64,000 nucleotides of DNA. Origin: Mya arenaria (lineage: Eukaryota > Mollusca > Bivalvia > Myida > Myidae). The stretch spans positions 38,893,946 to 38,957,945 of the forward strand of contig NC_069135.1 of the NCBI RefSeq assembly GCF_026914265.1. The letters are read 5' to 3'. Under the pieces are notes generated by a model, which saw only the letters and a program-made list of their open reading frames with translations, had not been told where the DNA came from and made no database searches. This document shows, one piece after another, positions 44,312-56,315 of the stretch. Within the stretch, counting starts at the first letter, position 1; every line of letters begins with the position of its first letter. The position numbers and the translations under genes were made by a program.

Positions 44312-46742
44312 ATGGCATCCAATTTTGAATCATCCATTCAGAGGGGCTGTGACTTCATTTACGATTTTTCCTGCTCTCCTTGTGAAGAGAACGGATTTAA
44401 CACCGATGCTTACCATTATTGTACTCAATGCACACAATATTACTGCCAAAACTGTGTTTCAAAACATTACGTATTATATCAGAAGCACGTGGTGCTCGGC
44501 CGGAAGGACGTGAAGAAATGGAAGGCAGCTCCAGGGGTGACGGACGCCCTGGAGAGATGCGGAATGCACCCCGGGGAGGCGCTGAAGCTGGTATGTGCTG
44601 ACCATGACCAGCTGTGCTGTTCTATATGCGTTGCCATTGACCACAGGTATGTATGAACAAAACATCAATTTAAAGGCACCCAACATAAGCTGTTGCAGAA
44701 GTATATTATATTTCTATAAGTTATAATATTTAACCAATTCGACTTTTGATGATTAAAAAAGCCTTTATACATGCATACGGTGTTTTAATAAATAGCTACG
44801 TGACCATAAATTCCCCAGTTAAAAATGCACCAATATATAGTTTAAATCTTATTATTTTTTTAATCTGAAAACAAATCATACGCTTTTTGTGGTTTTGAAC
44901 ATTTAAATAGAATTAATAAAACATTAAAATGCATTAAGATTTAAAAGGAAAATCTTTTTTTGGAATCAACCTATATTGTGCGCCTAAAAACACTAACCGG
45001 TAAATAAGCTATACTAACCAGGGGCGGTTCTTAGATTCGGCGTTAGAGGGGGCGTAACTCAGGGGCGTAGCCGTTTGAATTGTGCCACTCCCTCAGAACC
45101 GAAATTTAATTGGTTTTAAGTGTTGGCATAGGGGTTTGGTTACTCCAAAAAATATCTTACAAGTTCTAGTCCGAAATGGTGTTTTTTGGTCGTATTATAT
45201 TATCTTTTGTTCTCTAATATAACATTAGAAAGTAAACTTGGACGATTTAAGAGGAACCGCTATTGGTTACTTGCGTCATATGTAAATCATTTTCTATAAC
45301 ATTTTCCGACATAAGCAACGTCATATACAGTTTATGCAGAACTGATTACAACTGTTTCACAACTTCTTTGTTTCAGACAATGTTCCAAAATCCAACACAT
45401 TCCAGATGAAGCAAAAGGTATTCAGCGAAATATTGAGTTTCAACAAATTCCAAAGAAGATCGCTGAACTTCAAGAGCAATTCGAAAAGATGAAAGAATTA
45501 CGATTGAAGAATACGACATTTCTGAAAAATACGCGAGCTGCCATTTCTGATGAAATTAAAACCATACGTAAAAAAATCAGCGAAATCCTTGACAAGATTG
45601 AGAAGACAACATTACAGGACTTGGACGGAATGATAGCTGAACTTGAAAAAAACCTAAAGAAAGATATCGAAACTTCTGATAAAATGACTATCATACTGCA
45701 AAACATGATTGCCGATTTTCAAACCATAGCAAAATCAAGCGAGTCAAAAGCATATATTGCGTACAGAAAGAGCCAGGATATGATTACACAAGCAAACGAT
45801 CTACTTCGTGGCATATCAGCCATTGAGTGTTACAATGTAACATTTCAAGCCAATACTCTTATCGAAGAACCTTTATTTGCAGTAAAGACGTTTGGAGCGA
45901 TTGAAGAACAAACTGTTATGACCAAACAGCGAAAAGATCCCCATTCCGATCCTAATCACGTCTTCAGTGTTGTAGAGTACAAGGAGTACAACGTTAAGAT
46001 AAGTGATCAGAAAAGTCAATGTGGTATCTTTGGCGTATGTGAATTGCCTAGTGGAGAGTTTGTCATAGCAGACTTCAATAGTAAGAAAGTAAAGCTCCTG
46101 GACAAGAATTACAGGTTGCTCTACCACTGTAATGTCTCGCGGAGTCCTTATGGCGTGTGCCACATTAACGAAAATGAAGTGGGCGTTTGTATTAACAAAG
46201 AACTTCATTTCATTAAATCTACGAAAGGGAAACTCGTAACTACGAGGAAGTTAAGCTTCAACCATGACTGTTATACTGCAGCTTATCATAGTGGCAAGCT
46301 TTACATCTGCTCCGGTGACGCCCTGTATGTCTACACGATGTCGGGACAGAAGGTGAAGAAGCTGTACGAGGACAAGTCTGGGGGTGTCACGGTGAGGAAT
46401 TGTGCCATCAGTAACGACGGGGAAACAATATACATCACAAACTCCAGTAAACATCAACTGGTCACCCTGGACAACAACGGCACGAAGCTGGCCTTACTCA
46501 CTGACCCTGACATGAAACATCCTACCGGAGTACACGTGACACCTGCCGGACACGTGTTCGTCTGCTGCTATAATCCCGGCACAGTGCTGCAGGTTGACAA
46601 AGACGGGAAGAAGAAGTTGGCCACATTGGCAAGGAAAGACGACGGAATGAGCGGACCGAGTGGTTTATTTTTCAGCAGCCGCACTTCTTCTCTGATTGTT
46701 GTTGGAGAGAAAGACACACTTCTTGTTATCAAGTTTATTTGA
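44312..46742 (+). CDS. TRIM-like B-box / coiled-coil / beta-propeller protein, copy B (566 aa, two exons)
   Basis: Exons are inferred at 44,312-44,646 (335 nt) and 45,377-46,742 (1,366 nt), exactly the lengths of copy A and with the same split Arg codon. B-box 1 lies at about residues 21-60 (CSPCEENGF, YCTQCTQYYCQNC), B-box 2 at 83-117 (RCGMHPGEALKLVC, LCCSICVAIDHR), the coiled coil at about 120-300 and the propeller-like region from about 325 (GVCELPSGEFVIADF, ALYVYTMSGQKVKKLY, GVHVTPAGHVFVCCY). The frame is open to TGA. It is the closest relative of copy A in exons, intron and flanks. No RING is present. Function is inferred from family only: scaffold or ubiquitin-linked regulation, possibly in innate immunity. 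Confidence 0.9.
44672..44987 (+). mobile_element. 316-bp TIR element in intron of gene B
   Basis: Starts AAAGGCACCCAACATAAGC after TTTAA and ends AACCTATATTGTGCGCCTA. It is orthologous to 18,667-18,983 and 19,040-19,358 in gene A and absent from gene C. Confidence 0.65.
45017..45268. mobile_element. Candidate hAT-like non-autonomous element in intron of gene B
   Basis: Left end AACCAGGGGCGGTTCTTAGA and right end, inverted, AACCAATAGCGGTTCCTCTT are imperfect inverted repeats of about 20 bp. CAGGGGCGG is typical of hAT-type MITEs. Gene A's intron lacks the segment, which supports insertion after the A/B split. No 8-bp target duplication could be recognised. Confidence 0.5.
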
Positions 46743-47074
46743 TACTTAAAACTATGAATGTTTGAATTGGTACTATCAAACGGGGATTTTTCAAAGTTTA
46801 TTGCAGTATTTGCATATATAAATGTTGAGTTTAGACCCCTGGTTATAATTAATATGACATGAATCCAAAAGCTTCTTGTGAATTCTTATATATGATCGAA
46901 TTTGTGTCAATTTTATATGACACAAACTATTTGTAATAATATGTTCTTTTCGATGAATGTAGATTATTCAATATTCGTGAATATACATTGCCTATAAACG
47001 AGAAAATGAACGTATTGTTGTTGTTGTGTTTTAATATGTTGTATCCTATTTTTAAAATCATTAAAAAAGAAGCA

Positions 47075-47080
47075 AATAAA
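47075..47080 (+). promoter_or_regulatory. AATAAA polyadenylation signal, gene B
   Basis: AATAAA in 'agcaaataaacc', 333 bp after the stop codon, aligned with the signal of copy A (21,164) by the shared phrase 'tatcaaactcgt' that follows. Confidence 0.5.
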
Positions 47081-47274
47081 CCGCCTATCAAACTCGTCAT
47101 GGTGTCTATTAATACGTTCGCACTAATTACTTTCAGAACACCATCATATTGAATTATTGATTCGAGCTGTAATGACAATTTACTTGCATAATGAATCACA
47201 GTCGTCAGGTGAATTGCAATAAGAAATAATAAAACAATCTCTTAGTTCATCTCCAGAACACATAATTTGATCTC

Positions 47275-47770
47275 ACGTTAAACATCGACAGTCTCCGTTG
47301 GTATGAGACTTACAGCTCACGTATAACATCGATAGTCTCGGTTAGATTGAGACTTACATATCACGTTTAACACCAACAGTCACCGTTGGAATACGACTTA
47401 CATCTCACATATAACATATACATCCCGGTTTGATTGAGACTTACGTATAATACGTAAGACGTATACTATCGTAAAACATCGACATTCTCGGTTAGAAAGA
47501 GACTGACATTTAACATAAACAGTCTCCGATGGAATGGGACTTACATCTCACATATAACATTGATACATCGGTAAGATTGAGACTTGCATCTCACCTTTAA
47601 CATCGACAGTCTCGGCTAGTTATAGACTCATCCCCGTTCAACATCGTCATTCTCGGCTAGTCGGCTAGTTTGAAACTTACATCCCACGTTCAACATCGAC
47701 AGTCTCGGTTTGATTAAGACTTACATCTCACGTATAACATTGACAGTCTCGGTTAGTTCGGTTGAAATCG
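47275..47770. repeat. 44-bp hairpin-containing minisatellite downstream of gene B
   Basis: About 11 diverged units of the repeat described after gene A (ACATCGACAGTCTCGGTTAG with a following 'gagacttacat'). Several units keep the AGTCTC..GAGACT inverted pair. Confidence 0.9.
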
Positions 47771-49465
47771 TCGGTTTCAGCTGGACTGCGATGGCTGAAC
47801 TAGTCGGTGCATCTCATTCCACATTATAGGGTTAATACACCTTCGCGATCGGGCTGTAAACCATTTTGCAGGCCTTTGCAGATGGTAACAACCGAAAAAA
47901 TGTGTATTATCGTTATTATTGCATAAAAATACACACCATGAGTAACTTTTATGTTAAAAAAGCTATTCAATGTCACGAAAATGTAAAAACATTTAGTTCA
48001 AACTAACCTCCATAACAGGTACGTGTGTGACGTCACGAGTGATGTCGTTGAAAAAATTTAACATTAAGCTCGATTAGGGCCGCAACATAACTCGACAGTT
48101 CCATTTTTGTTTCGACGCCATTTTGTTAAGTGTTCAGTCGAATGGAAAGTGTTGTGTTTTTTTTTAAATTTATTGGATAACTTGGATTATTTACACACAA
48201 TAGCTATCGGGTAATCGATTAATACCGATGTATTCCTAATTTAACATTAATATGTTTTGGCAACTAATTTAAAACGGAAAAAAATGTTAAAATGTTCTCT
48301 TCATTGCATACGACGTTATGGAATCATGTCCATTTAAGTCGTTTGTTCTGAATAAAATCGACAGAAATAACTAAAGTTGGGAAGAGTTAAAGGTTTTTAG
48401 ACCTAATTTAGTGCTTTTTAAGCAAATAAATAGTCAAACAACTGCAGAAAGTACTGTCTAGAAAGACGCCTCAGCTTGCCAGGAAAAGACAACACAGAAG
48501 AAGAAATGTATGTTAATGGTTGTTTAATATTTGTATACATCTATGCATGCTGAAATATGTTTTGTGCAAGAGGTTTGCATCGTGGACCCAATTTCGGTCA
48601 GAAACCAGGTCGCTCAGCGTCCAGTGTTCTGATGCGGTCACTGATACCGCTTATGTAAAACAAAAAGCCGGTCATTAACGGCACGTGAATTTACTGAATA
48701 ATGCACGTTTTCTACTGAAAACGCCCGGGGTTTTACGCTTTAACGCACCGCGATAACGGACCCACACATTTCATGCAATAATTGAACGATAACGCCTGTG
48801 TTTTTGTTACATACACCTATACAATTTGGTGAGAACTGAAAATAGTATATAACATATACAAACATATTATGCTTAGAATAAGATCATATATATTTTTTTT
48901 ACGAGTGGTCACAGAAAAAATATTGAAAATATGTTTCTGTTACCACGAGTAACGATGGCATAACCGATGTGTCAAGGTTACTCCTTTTCGCGCGAGCAGT
49001 ACGTCCACTAAAACATTTCCCTACCTTATGGAAATGGTTGTTGCAATTTAAATTAACTTTAAATAAAACCCTTCTAGCATCATTGAAACATATGATTTTA
49101 ACATTTATTGAGCCACAAAACATGTATTTAATCAAAAGCATTTCGGAAATAAAAAAAACATATCGCGTAGAAATAGAAGTGAATGAAACCGTGGCATGTG
49201 GCTTTTTTGTACATTCAAAAACAATTTCAATAGATTTAGATTAAAAAATATGGACTATAATAGTGTGTATGCGTAAAATCAACGGAATTCTGTTTTTGTG
49301 CTGTTCTGTGTCTGGTTTTCAATCTACTATAATTGTTCAATTATTTATGGCCGATGATCTAAACTATTCGATTAGGCGGGACACCATTATCGATCAGCTT
49401 TTGGGCAAGCCTTTTCAAAGCATTATACTATTTTTCAAAAAGAAAACTGAATTGATGAACTGATG
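47771..49465. other. Intergenic DNA, nothing recognised
   Basis: No supported gene. A perfect CRE-like palindrome TGACGTCA lies at about 48,027-48,034. The stretch 48,100-48,530 contains 'gacgccattttgttaag' and AG-rich sequence but no open frame of length. Short open frames near 48,969-49,463 lack features of real genes. Confidence 0.45.
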
Positions 49466-49780
49466 AAAAGGGTCGTAGCTAGGGCCTAAAAACCTGTAGG
49501 CGCGATGATTCTGTATGAGTTTGGGGACTTTTATATGCACATTACGACCACTTTAATATATTTGCAATGATTACAATAAAATCAAGCAATACCATCTGCA
49601 TGCAGTTTAAATAAACACAAATTTGCTTTGGTTAAAATAAAACAAAATTTTCAAGTTGTTCAAAATGTGTGAGTAGCTATTTGTTTTTATTGCATTTTGA
49701 GGTTATTGAATTTTGTCATTTTTTCATAAAATTTATAGGCCCAGGCCTATAATGCTTATATGTAGCTACGCCATTGAAGG
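49466..49780. mobile_element. Possible short TIR element
   Basis: GGTCGTAGCTAGGGCCTA on the left and, inverted, GGCGTAGCTACATATAAGC on the right give weak inverted ends of about 12 bp. 'taggcccaggcctata' inside is palindromic. No target duplication was seen, so this is a tentative call. Confidence 0.3.
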
Positions 49781-50109
49781 TAAACTGTTGAAGGAAATTT
49801 GTCAAATTCAAAATGTGTGTGCATTCATGTAAGCGGTTAGAGTTTGAAGGTAGAAATGATCTACAACCCTATTACTAGCACATGTGGCCAAATAAATATT
49901 CAACCGATACCTACCAAGCGGGTTAATTGTAACAATATATTGCCTGAAATAGTTCATACATAAAATGGTAAGTTCATTCTTTGAAATTGTTGTTTGACAA
50001 TTCTAAATGATTCATTAATAATCAATCATTAAGTTCTAGGCTTAATCAGAATAAATTTCTCGGGTGTTTCTCGGGTGTTTAAAGGTCCTGCCAGTCATCC
50101 GATATACAC

Positions 50110-50940
50110 ACCCAAGTAATTTCTAATGATTAAGAAGAGCTTGTCATTTAACTATTACTAAGTCGATCTAATGGTCATACATCATTGACTCCATTCACTG
50201 CAAAGGTCCGTTAAATATAACGAGCAATCCGATTAGCTTCACCGTTCTACAATCCAATTACGACCAGTATTGAATATCTACAAAAGTGATTTATTGGAGT
50301 GCAATGATTTCAACAGATAACTGGGTCATACTCGGGTTAGAAATAACATACTTCCCTTCTCTAACGGTTCTGCATTACATATATATTACAACTCACTAAG
50401 TTAATACAAAAACGATGCAGGGTAAACAATTGATAAATTTTTACATCCAAAAATAGATTATTAAAACAATGGTTGCATTAATCAGTAAATATACGCGTAG
50501 ATTTAATTTGACCTGAATGTATAAGTCATAAAGGAATTACATTAAATGAGTTTGAGATTTATTTTACAATAACATTTTCTCAACGCCTGTTTAAATTTAT
50601 ATGAAATCACACAATGTATGTTAACCATTAGACATAGTGTGGTTTTAATGTTCTACTTTGTGTTCAAAAACATATAAGACTAAAGGAGGATTTTTTAGCA
50701 TTTCCTGTTCATAGATCAATAATGTTTTATGTTTAATGCTTACTTTTATTTCAGTTTTTCCTGTTTGGCTATTTGCTTTTAGAATTGTTTCTACTTATGA
50801 ACAAGCAATATGCTTTGCTCACCATAACTATTCGTTTTTATAATACAAAGGAATATGCAGTTTAAAGGCACACATGTATGATACATTTCAATCAAAGACA
50901 TTCTTTTTATTATATGACTTCCGCTTGTATATATAGATTT
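50110..50940. repeat. Segmental-duplication block, B copy
   Basis: Matches 25,450-26,230 and 55,010-55,870 in phrase order ('ggtcatacatcattgact', 'caatccgattagc', 'acatacttcccttctct', 'aatggttgcattaatcag', 'cgcctgtttaaattta', 'actttgtgttcaaaaaca'). No coding capacity. Confidence 0.7.
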
Positions 50941-51242
50941 ATCAGTACAATTGATATTTTACTGTTTCAAGGAGTAAAAATATCAATTTGATATTTTTGA
51001 CTGTTTTAAAATTTTAGTCCACTCTCCTATTCCATTTCCAAAATAGGTTCGCATACAAATTGGCGCGCTTTTCTGAAAAAATACAATAAACAGTCATTCC
51101 TATCCATTTTAAAACATATTGAAAAAAATGTTGGTTTAAGAGTGAGATCGCACTATGTTTCATCTCGTGAACACCAAAAGTAAATATTTCACTCGTTGGT
51201 ACAGCACTCGTGAAATATACCTTCTGGTGCTTACTCGGGGAA

Positions 51243-52355
51243 ATATATAGAGGATATTTGACAAATTTTCTGTTTCTTTTATGCTTATTTTCGGAGTTGT
51301 ATTAAAAAAAATATTTATTTCTTAATTACCCCCTTTTTTGAAAAAGGTGTTATTTACGCCGCTACCCGTAGGGCGCCCCTCACGCAAAATTATAGCTGTC
51401 AACTTTTCTATTTCCGGTTTGTTGAGAAAAAGTTCTCTGCTATTCATTCTTATAGTTTATTATTCGCTCGTTTTTTAATGCAAAGCTTTTATGAACAGTA
51501 ATCAATGAAGTTTTATAAATGCACAGATGTTCCAAAATATAACGAAAACACTTTTATTTTAAGCGGGACATAAATACATAACCAAATAACTACGCCGCGA
51601 TTTAATGAATGAAATTTGAAAGGTCAAATGTGTTAGCAAAACAAATGCGGATAATCATTGGATTATAAACATTTTTCTTAGTTTTAGAGTGTGTTTCATG
51701 TTACATGGATATTCAGTGATCTTACGGTCAGAGACCAGTCTTTTTTGCTTGAAGACAGGTCGTTTTCAAGGTAATGATGAGGACCACGCTAGTTTGTTGA
51801 CATATTTTGAGGCGTGGGTGGGGTAAAAAATGTCAGATTATCTGCAAATTGTTGTGTGAATTTTCCGGGAAGCTCGTTTTACTTATTACAACAACAAACA
51901 GTTCGAAATACATGTGAACGATGATATATTGTCGTCGGTAACATTCTTTTTTATGTTCAAACAGTTGTTTTCGTCTGTAATTTGTTTGGTATGAAAGCAA
52001 ATGTTCGAACATTCAGCTTCAAGATCAAGAAAACTTTAGAAAAACGGGATAACCAGTGTAAACGGTGAGTTGTTAATTTCTAAATATATATTTATTTAAA
52101 TTTATAAAACATTTCTTTAAATTTGCCAACATTTTCTGGTTCAAAGTGAATTTTTCTGTTTTGATCAAGGGGGAGATGCTACATAGGATTTTAAAAGTAG
52201 TTCTAAAAGTTGATATTTTCACTTCTTATTTTGCAGTGAAAATATCAAATTGACATTTTCACTGCTGTTATTTCACTGATAAAACCCCATATTTTACCGA
52301 AAAGCATGGAAGAAACAACGATCTTGAACTGAAACAACTAAATATCCTCTATATT
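51243..52355. mobile_element. Candidate 1.1-kb TIR element in the B flank
   Basis: ATATATAGAGGATATTT at 51,243 and its inverted form AAATATCCTCTATATT at 52,340 bound a 1.1-kb segment. In the A flank the matching borders (about 26,985 and 27,020) are only tens of bases apart, so the segment is extra in B. Near the right end inverted 'gatattttcactt' / 'aagtgaaaatatc' words occur. No open frame of length; probably non-autonomous. Confidence 0.5.
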
Positions 52356-52543
52356 ATTTTCTTTTTAGATTGTTTCGGATAGCCTTTATTCAGGTGACAT
52401 TTGGTTTTACTTTTGATCTGTTTTAATCTGTTAGAAATGTTTGCTTTTAATTTTTTGTCTTATTCAACAAATAAAACACCATGATCAAACGCTTTGACAT
52501 TCTGCTCGATATCACAAAACAGAACGGAACATTTATTCAGATA

Positions 52544-52698
52544 CAGTCGAGCCCTGTTGGCTGGAACTTCCTCGAGCCTCGGAAAATTCGAGCCAATCGG
52601 CAATGCTTACCTACAATATAACGAAGTCGGCTCTTAAATCCAGTTCGAGCCTACGAGGAATTCGAGCCAAGTGATTTCGAGCCAACAGGGTTCGACTG
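52544..52698. mobile_element. MITE of the 'CAGTCGAACCC' type, B copy
   Basis: Starts CAGTCGAGCCCTGTTGGCTG after TA and ends GAGCCAACAGGGTTCGACTG. It is the counterpart of 27,234-27,369 and better preserved. Internal 'ttcgagcc' words add secondary inverted symmetry. Confidence 0.75.
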
Positions 52699-52980
52699 TT
52701 CAAGAATATACAGCCTATGATCATCAAAACAATCATCATTCCATGCACAGCCGCATAGATAAATTATCGATATAAAAATATTGGTGTTAAATTTTTTGTT
52801 TTTGTTTTTAATGAATTTTACACGTTTCAGTTAAAGACAGTCTGGTATATTTTTGGAAGAGTTGTGACCATTATAATACTTCAATTTGTCAGAAATGTCA
52901 GCAGCGTAGGTAAAGATGATTTTTAAACGTGTATCATGTATTCTCGACATCTGTAGTGAATCTATTCATCGTCACTTTAA

Positions 52981-53376
52981 AGGGACTAGACACCAGATGG
53001 TCAAAAATCAGCAAATACAGTATTTCCCCAAAACAAGCGAACAAAATCAATACGAGCTAGAATGAAACAGATAAAAACCATGTTGCCACTGTCTCAGCTG
53101 AGTTTACCCGTTCGAAAATAGAGCACACGCGATTAGTACAGATACGTGTTTATATATCGACGCTTTTTTTGGGTTTACTGGTATATACGGTGTGGACGAA
53201 CGCAATAAATGTTGAATTGGGAAAATACGCTAAAATTTGAGAAAGGTACGTGTGTCGTAAGCTATGTGATAAATCAGAAAGTAAAATTCAATGCGCTGTA
53301 TACAACAATATGAATTTTATGTAACATTTTTGAAAATGTTTTTTCTTGCAATTGTATCATCTGGTGCTTAGTCCCT
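52981..53376. mobile_element. TTAA-flanked MITE, full-length B copy (396 bp)
   Basis: TTAA lies at 52,977-52,980 and 53,377-53,380. The left end is AGGGACTAGACACCAGATG and the right end, inverted, AGGGACTAAGCACCAGATG: 19 bp with two differences. This fits a piggyBac-type MITE. The A counterpart (27,647-27,776) is deleted inside. Confidence 0.88.
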
Positions 53377-53857
53377 TTAAGTGGACATTACTACGGCCAA
53401 CACAACTTGTGACTCTAAACACGGTTTAATTTAAAATGTTTATCTACTGGGCTTATCCCTGTAGTTTTCATTCTTTTATTTAAAATATAACCTTGCATTA
53501 GATTTCTCAATATAAGGTTAAAATGAGCTTTATCATTTTAAGTTATGAAGTTTAATCAACCTGCCATGATAAAGTACTTCCTTATCTAGAGGTAAGATAA
53601 TATTGATGCCAGTGTCTTGAAACGTTGATATTCCCCGGGCATTCCGCTTGTTAATTTATGAATGTAGTGCAGTTTTATTTAGCAATCACTGCACTCCAAG
53701 TAAGGCCAAATAACTATTGCGTGGTTAGGGTTACATCTTGTCATTTATCAATAGACAGTTATGGAGGGTAGGTACTGTTTTATTATACGGCTTTATGTAT
53801 GAACGTTATTGTCACTATTGGGGAATGGCGTAAAAGCGAACTTTAATATAAAGCTTT

Positions 53858-53858
53858 A

Positions 53859-53897
<39 letters not shown>

Positions 53898-53995
53898 CAC
53901 ACGCACACACACACGCACACACACCCATACACACGCACGCGCGCACTCACGCACGCACTCACACACGCACAGAAACACACTCACACACACACATT
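53858..53995. repeat. CA/CG-type microsatellite, B copy
   Basis: CA run with CG interruptions, at the same place relative to flank DNA as 28,250-28,385. Confidence 0.95.
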
Positions 53996-53999
53996 ATTC

Positions 54000-54400
54000 A
54001 ATGTTGATTTGTCATACTTACATGTTAGTCAGACGTAATTGTATGTAAGTTAGACATTAAAGCATATCAGTTAGACAAATAACATATTTTTGGGACAAAG
54101 TTTCTTGTCAGTAAGACATGCGGATCTGTCAGTTAGACATGATAACATGCTAGTTAGACATAATAACATTTCAGATACAAATAATCATATTTCGGTTAGA
54201 CAAAATAACATGCTGGTTATGCATAATAACATCATGTCAGTCTGTCATAATAGCATGTCACTTATGTACGAATAATGACATGTCGGTTAGACATGATAGC
54301 ATGGCAACATGTCTGTAAGACATAATAACATGTCAGTTTGACACAATAAAATGCCAGTTAAACACAATAGCATGTCAACTACACATAAAGCATAAGATAT
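54000..54400. repeat. About 21-bp minisatellite (TGTCAGTTAGACATAATAACA)
   Basis: About 18 diverged units of roughly 21-22 bp with a TCAGTTAGACA core. It is similar in style, though not clearly in sequence, to the 21-bp repeat at 29,400-29,580. A 61-codon open frame here is repeat translation. Confidence 0.85.
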
Positions 54401-54534
54401 TAGAACATATGACAGTTCTGACGTTCCATTAAATGTTATGTCCGTGACAGATATAACACAAATGTATCAATAAATATAATGTCCGTGACAGTTCATTTTT
54501 TCTGGAAGTCACAACAGCTTTTAGGAAGAAATAT

Positions 54535-54825
54535 ATGATTTCAGAAGTGGCACATGATTTCCGGAAGCGACATATGATTTCAGGACGGATCACTTGATTT
54601 CTGGACAGCAAATATGATTTGCGTAGTAGATACATGATTTCAGGAAGGGGCACATGGTTTCAGGAAGAAACACATCAGTTTAGGAAGGGACACATGATTA
54701 CAGAAGGGGACACATAATTTCAGGAGGGGACACATAATTTCAGGAAGGGACACATGATTTCATGAGGGGACACATGATTTCAGACAGAGACACATGTTTT
54801 TAGGAAGGAACACATGATTACGAAC
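54535..54825. repeat. 20-bp satellite remnant
   Basis: About 15 units of the TTTCAGGAAGGGACACATGA repeat, diverged, followed by the same flank sequence as the large array at 22,900-25,092. This is the small relative of that array. Confidence 0.92.
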
Positions 54826-55593
54826 AATGTATTGTATTTATATATAGGCGTGTCGCAGTATTTCGGATTATGCCATTTCAATGAATAATTAAAAACAAAA
54901 CAAGAATGATTTCTGAAAAATTCAAGCTTTATTTTTCATTTATTTTAACTTAAATTATTTTTTTATAGCTTCACTCTCAAAGGTTGACTGTTTTGACATT
55001 GTTTTTGTTATTTTGTTGTATGTCCATACATAAATAATAAAAACACTGATGAATTTATTTGAATTTGCAATTTTAAGAAATCAACTAAAGTAAGGAGATG
55101 ATTGATTCCAACAGAACTGGTCATTCTCTGGCTTAAAATAACATACTCCCTTTCTCTTACGACCCTTCTTCAGTATGTTTTACATATACATTTACAACTC
55201 ACGTATTTATCTAAAACTAAATCACGATAAACAGCTCATCAATCTAAATGTCCAAAATTAATTTATTATAAAAAGGTTGCATTAATCACTGGCACCGGAT
55301 TTTTAAACTCATTTTTTTTTAAATCTTATAATTCCGAACTAAATATTATAGTTACGAAAAGGAGAAAAATATTTTTTTTTATAAATATGCACTTTGTACT
55401 GTATATTATTCCATACCTAATTTATACGTCCAATCGTAGACGCTATTTTGAACCACGTGGCCGTAAAATATATTTCCGTATTGGGACGCACGCGCGTACA
55501 AAAATCCCATATTTGTTCCGTATTGTACGAATTACAGGTCCCATGTTAAACTTATGGTAAAGACCGAAACCCGTGAAAAGGTTCCGAATGAAA

Positions 55594-55652
<59 letters not shown>

Positions 55653-55870
55653 ATATCATTATTATATTTGATCTGACAAGTATGTTTAGGTCAAGAAGGA
55701 ATTACATTCAATAGCTTTAAGATTTATGTTTAAATAACATTTTCGCAACGCCTGTTTAAATTTATGAACACATTTGAAATCACACATTGTGTGGTGACAG
55801 TTAGACGTTGTGTGGTCCTAAGGTACTACTTTGTGTTCAAAAACATACAATTCGGAGTTTGTTTGTATTT
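54826..55870. repeat. Segmental-duplication block, third copy, with ATT microsatellite
   Basis: Begins with 'gtgtcgcagtatttcgg', matching 25,115, and continues with phrases shared with 25,780-26,130 and 50,290-50,690. It is interrupted at about 55,290-55,660 by sequence absent from the other copies, including a pure ATT repeat (about 55,597-55,650). No gene. Confidence 0.7.
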
Positions 55871-55884
55871 CTGTGGATGGCTCA

Positions 55885-56315
55885 AGACCACAGTTATCTG
55901 CCCCCCGGTGACCAAGATCCGGATGTGAATACAGACAAAAGAGTGCTTGTGTTCAAGTATCAATATTTTATTAAAATTAAATGAAAAAGAAGCAAAAAAT
56001 GCAGAGAACTTGACTGAATTTGACACTCTATTGCAGAAATTGATAGTTTTCAGTGTAAATATTGGAAAAATCATAGCTTGTGGAAGTCTAAAAATTAGTT
56101 GTTTGTAGCCGATTGACTCCTTGGCGGAAGGGTTATGTATTTGACTCAATTTTGACAGTCGGGTCAATGGCCAATATGGTGTTTTCTTGTGATTATGCTT
56201 TGTGTCTTGAATTGTTCTAAAGATGCCATGTCCTTGTATTTCAATTGGGATGTGTATAAAGTCAAAAGCCAGGTTAGTGTCTATATGAAACATATGGTAA
56301 AAATAACTGTGGTCT
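55885..56315. mobile_element. 431-bp TIR element
   Basis: Left end AGACCACAGTTAT and right end ATAACTGTGGTCT are perfect 13-bp inverted repeats, flanked by CA on both sides. The flanking DNA matches 26,130, where the element is absent, supporting insertion into this copy of the block. A 155-codon minus-strand open frame fills the element but shows no domain. Confidence 0.7.

Noticed and set aside
55826-56293. 155-codon minus-strand frame as a host gene
   Set aside because: It lies almost wholly within a 431-bp TIR element and has no recognisable domain. It is kept only as a finding about the element.
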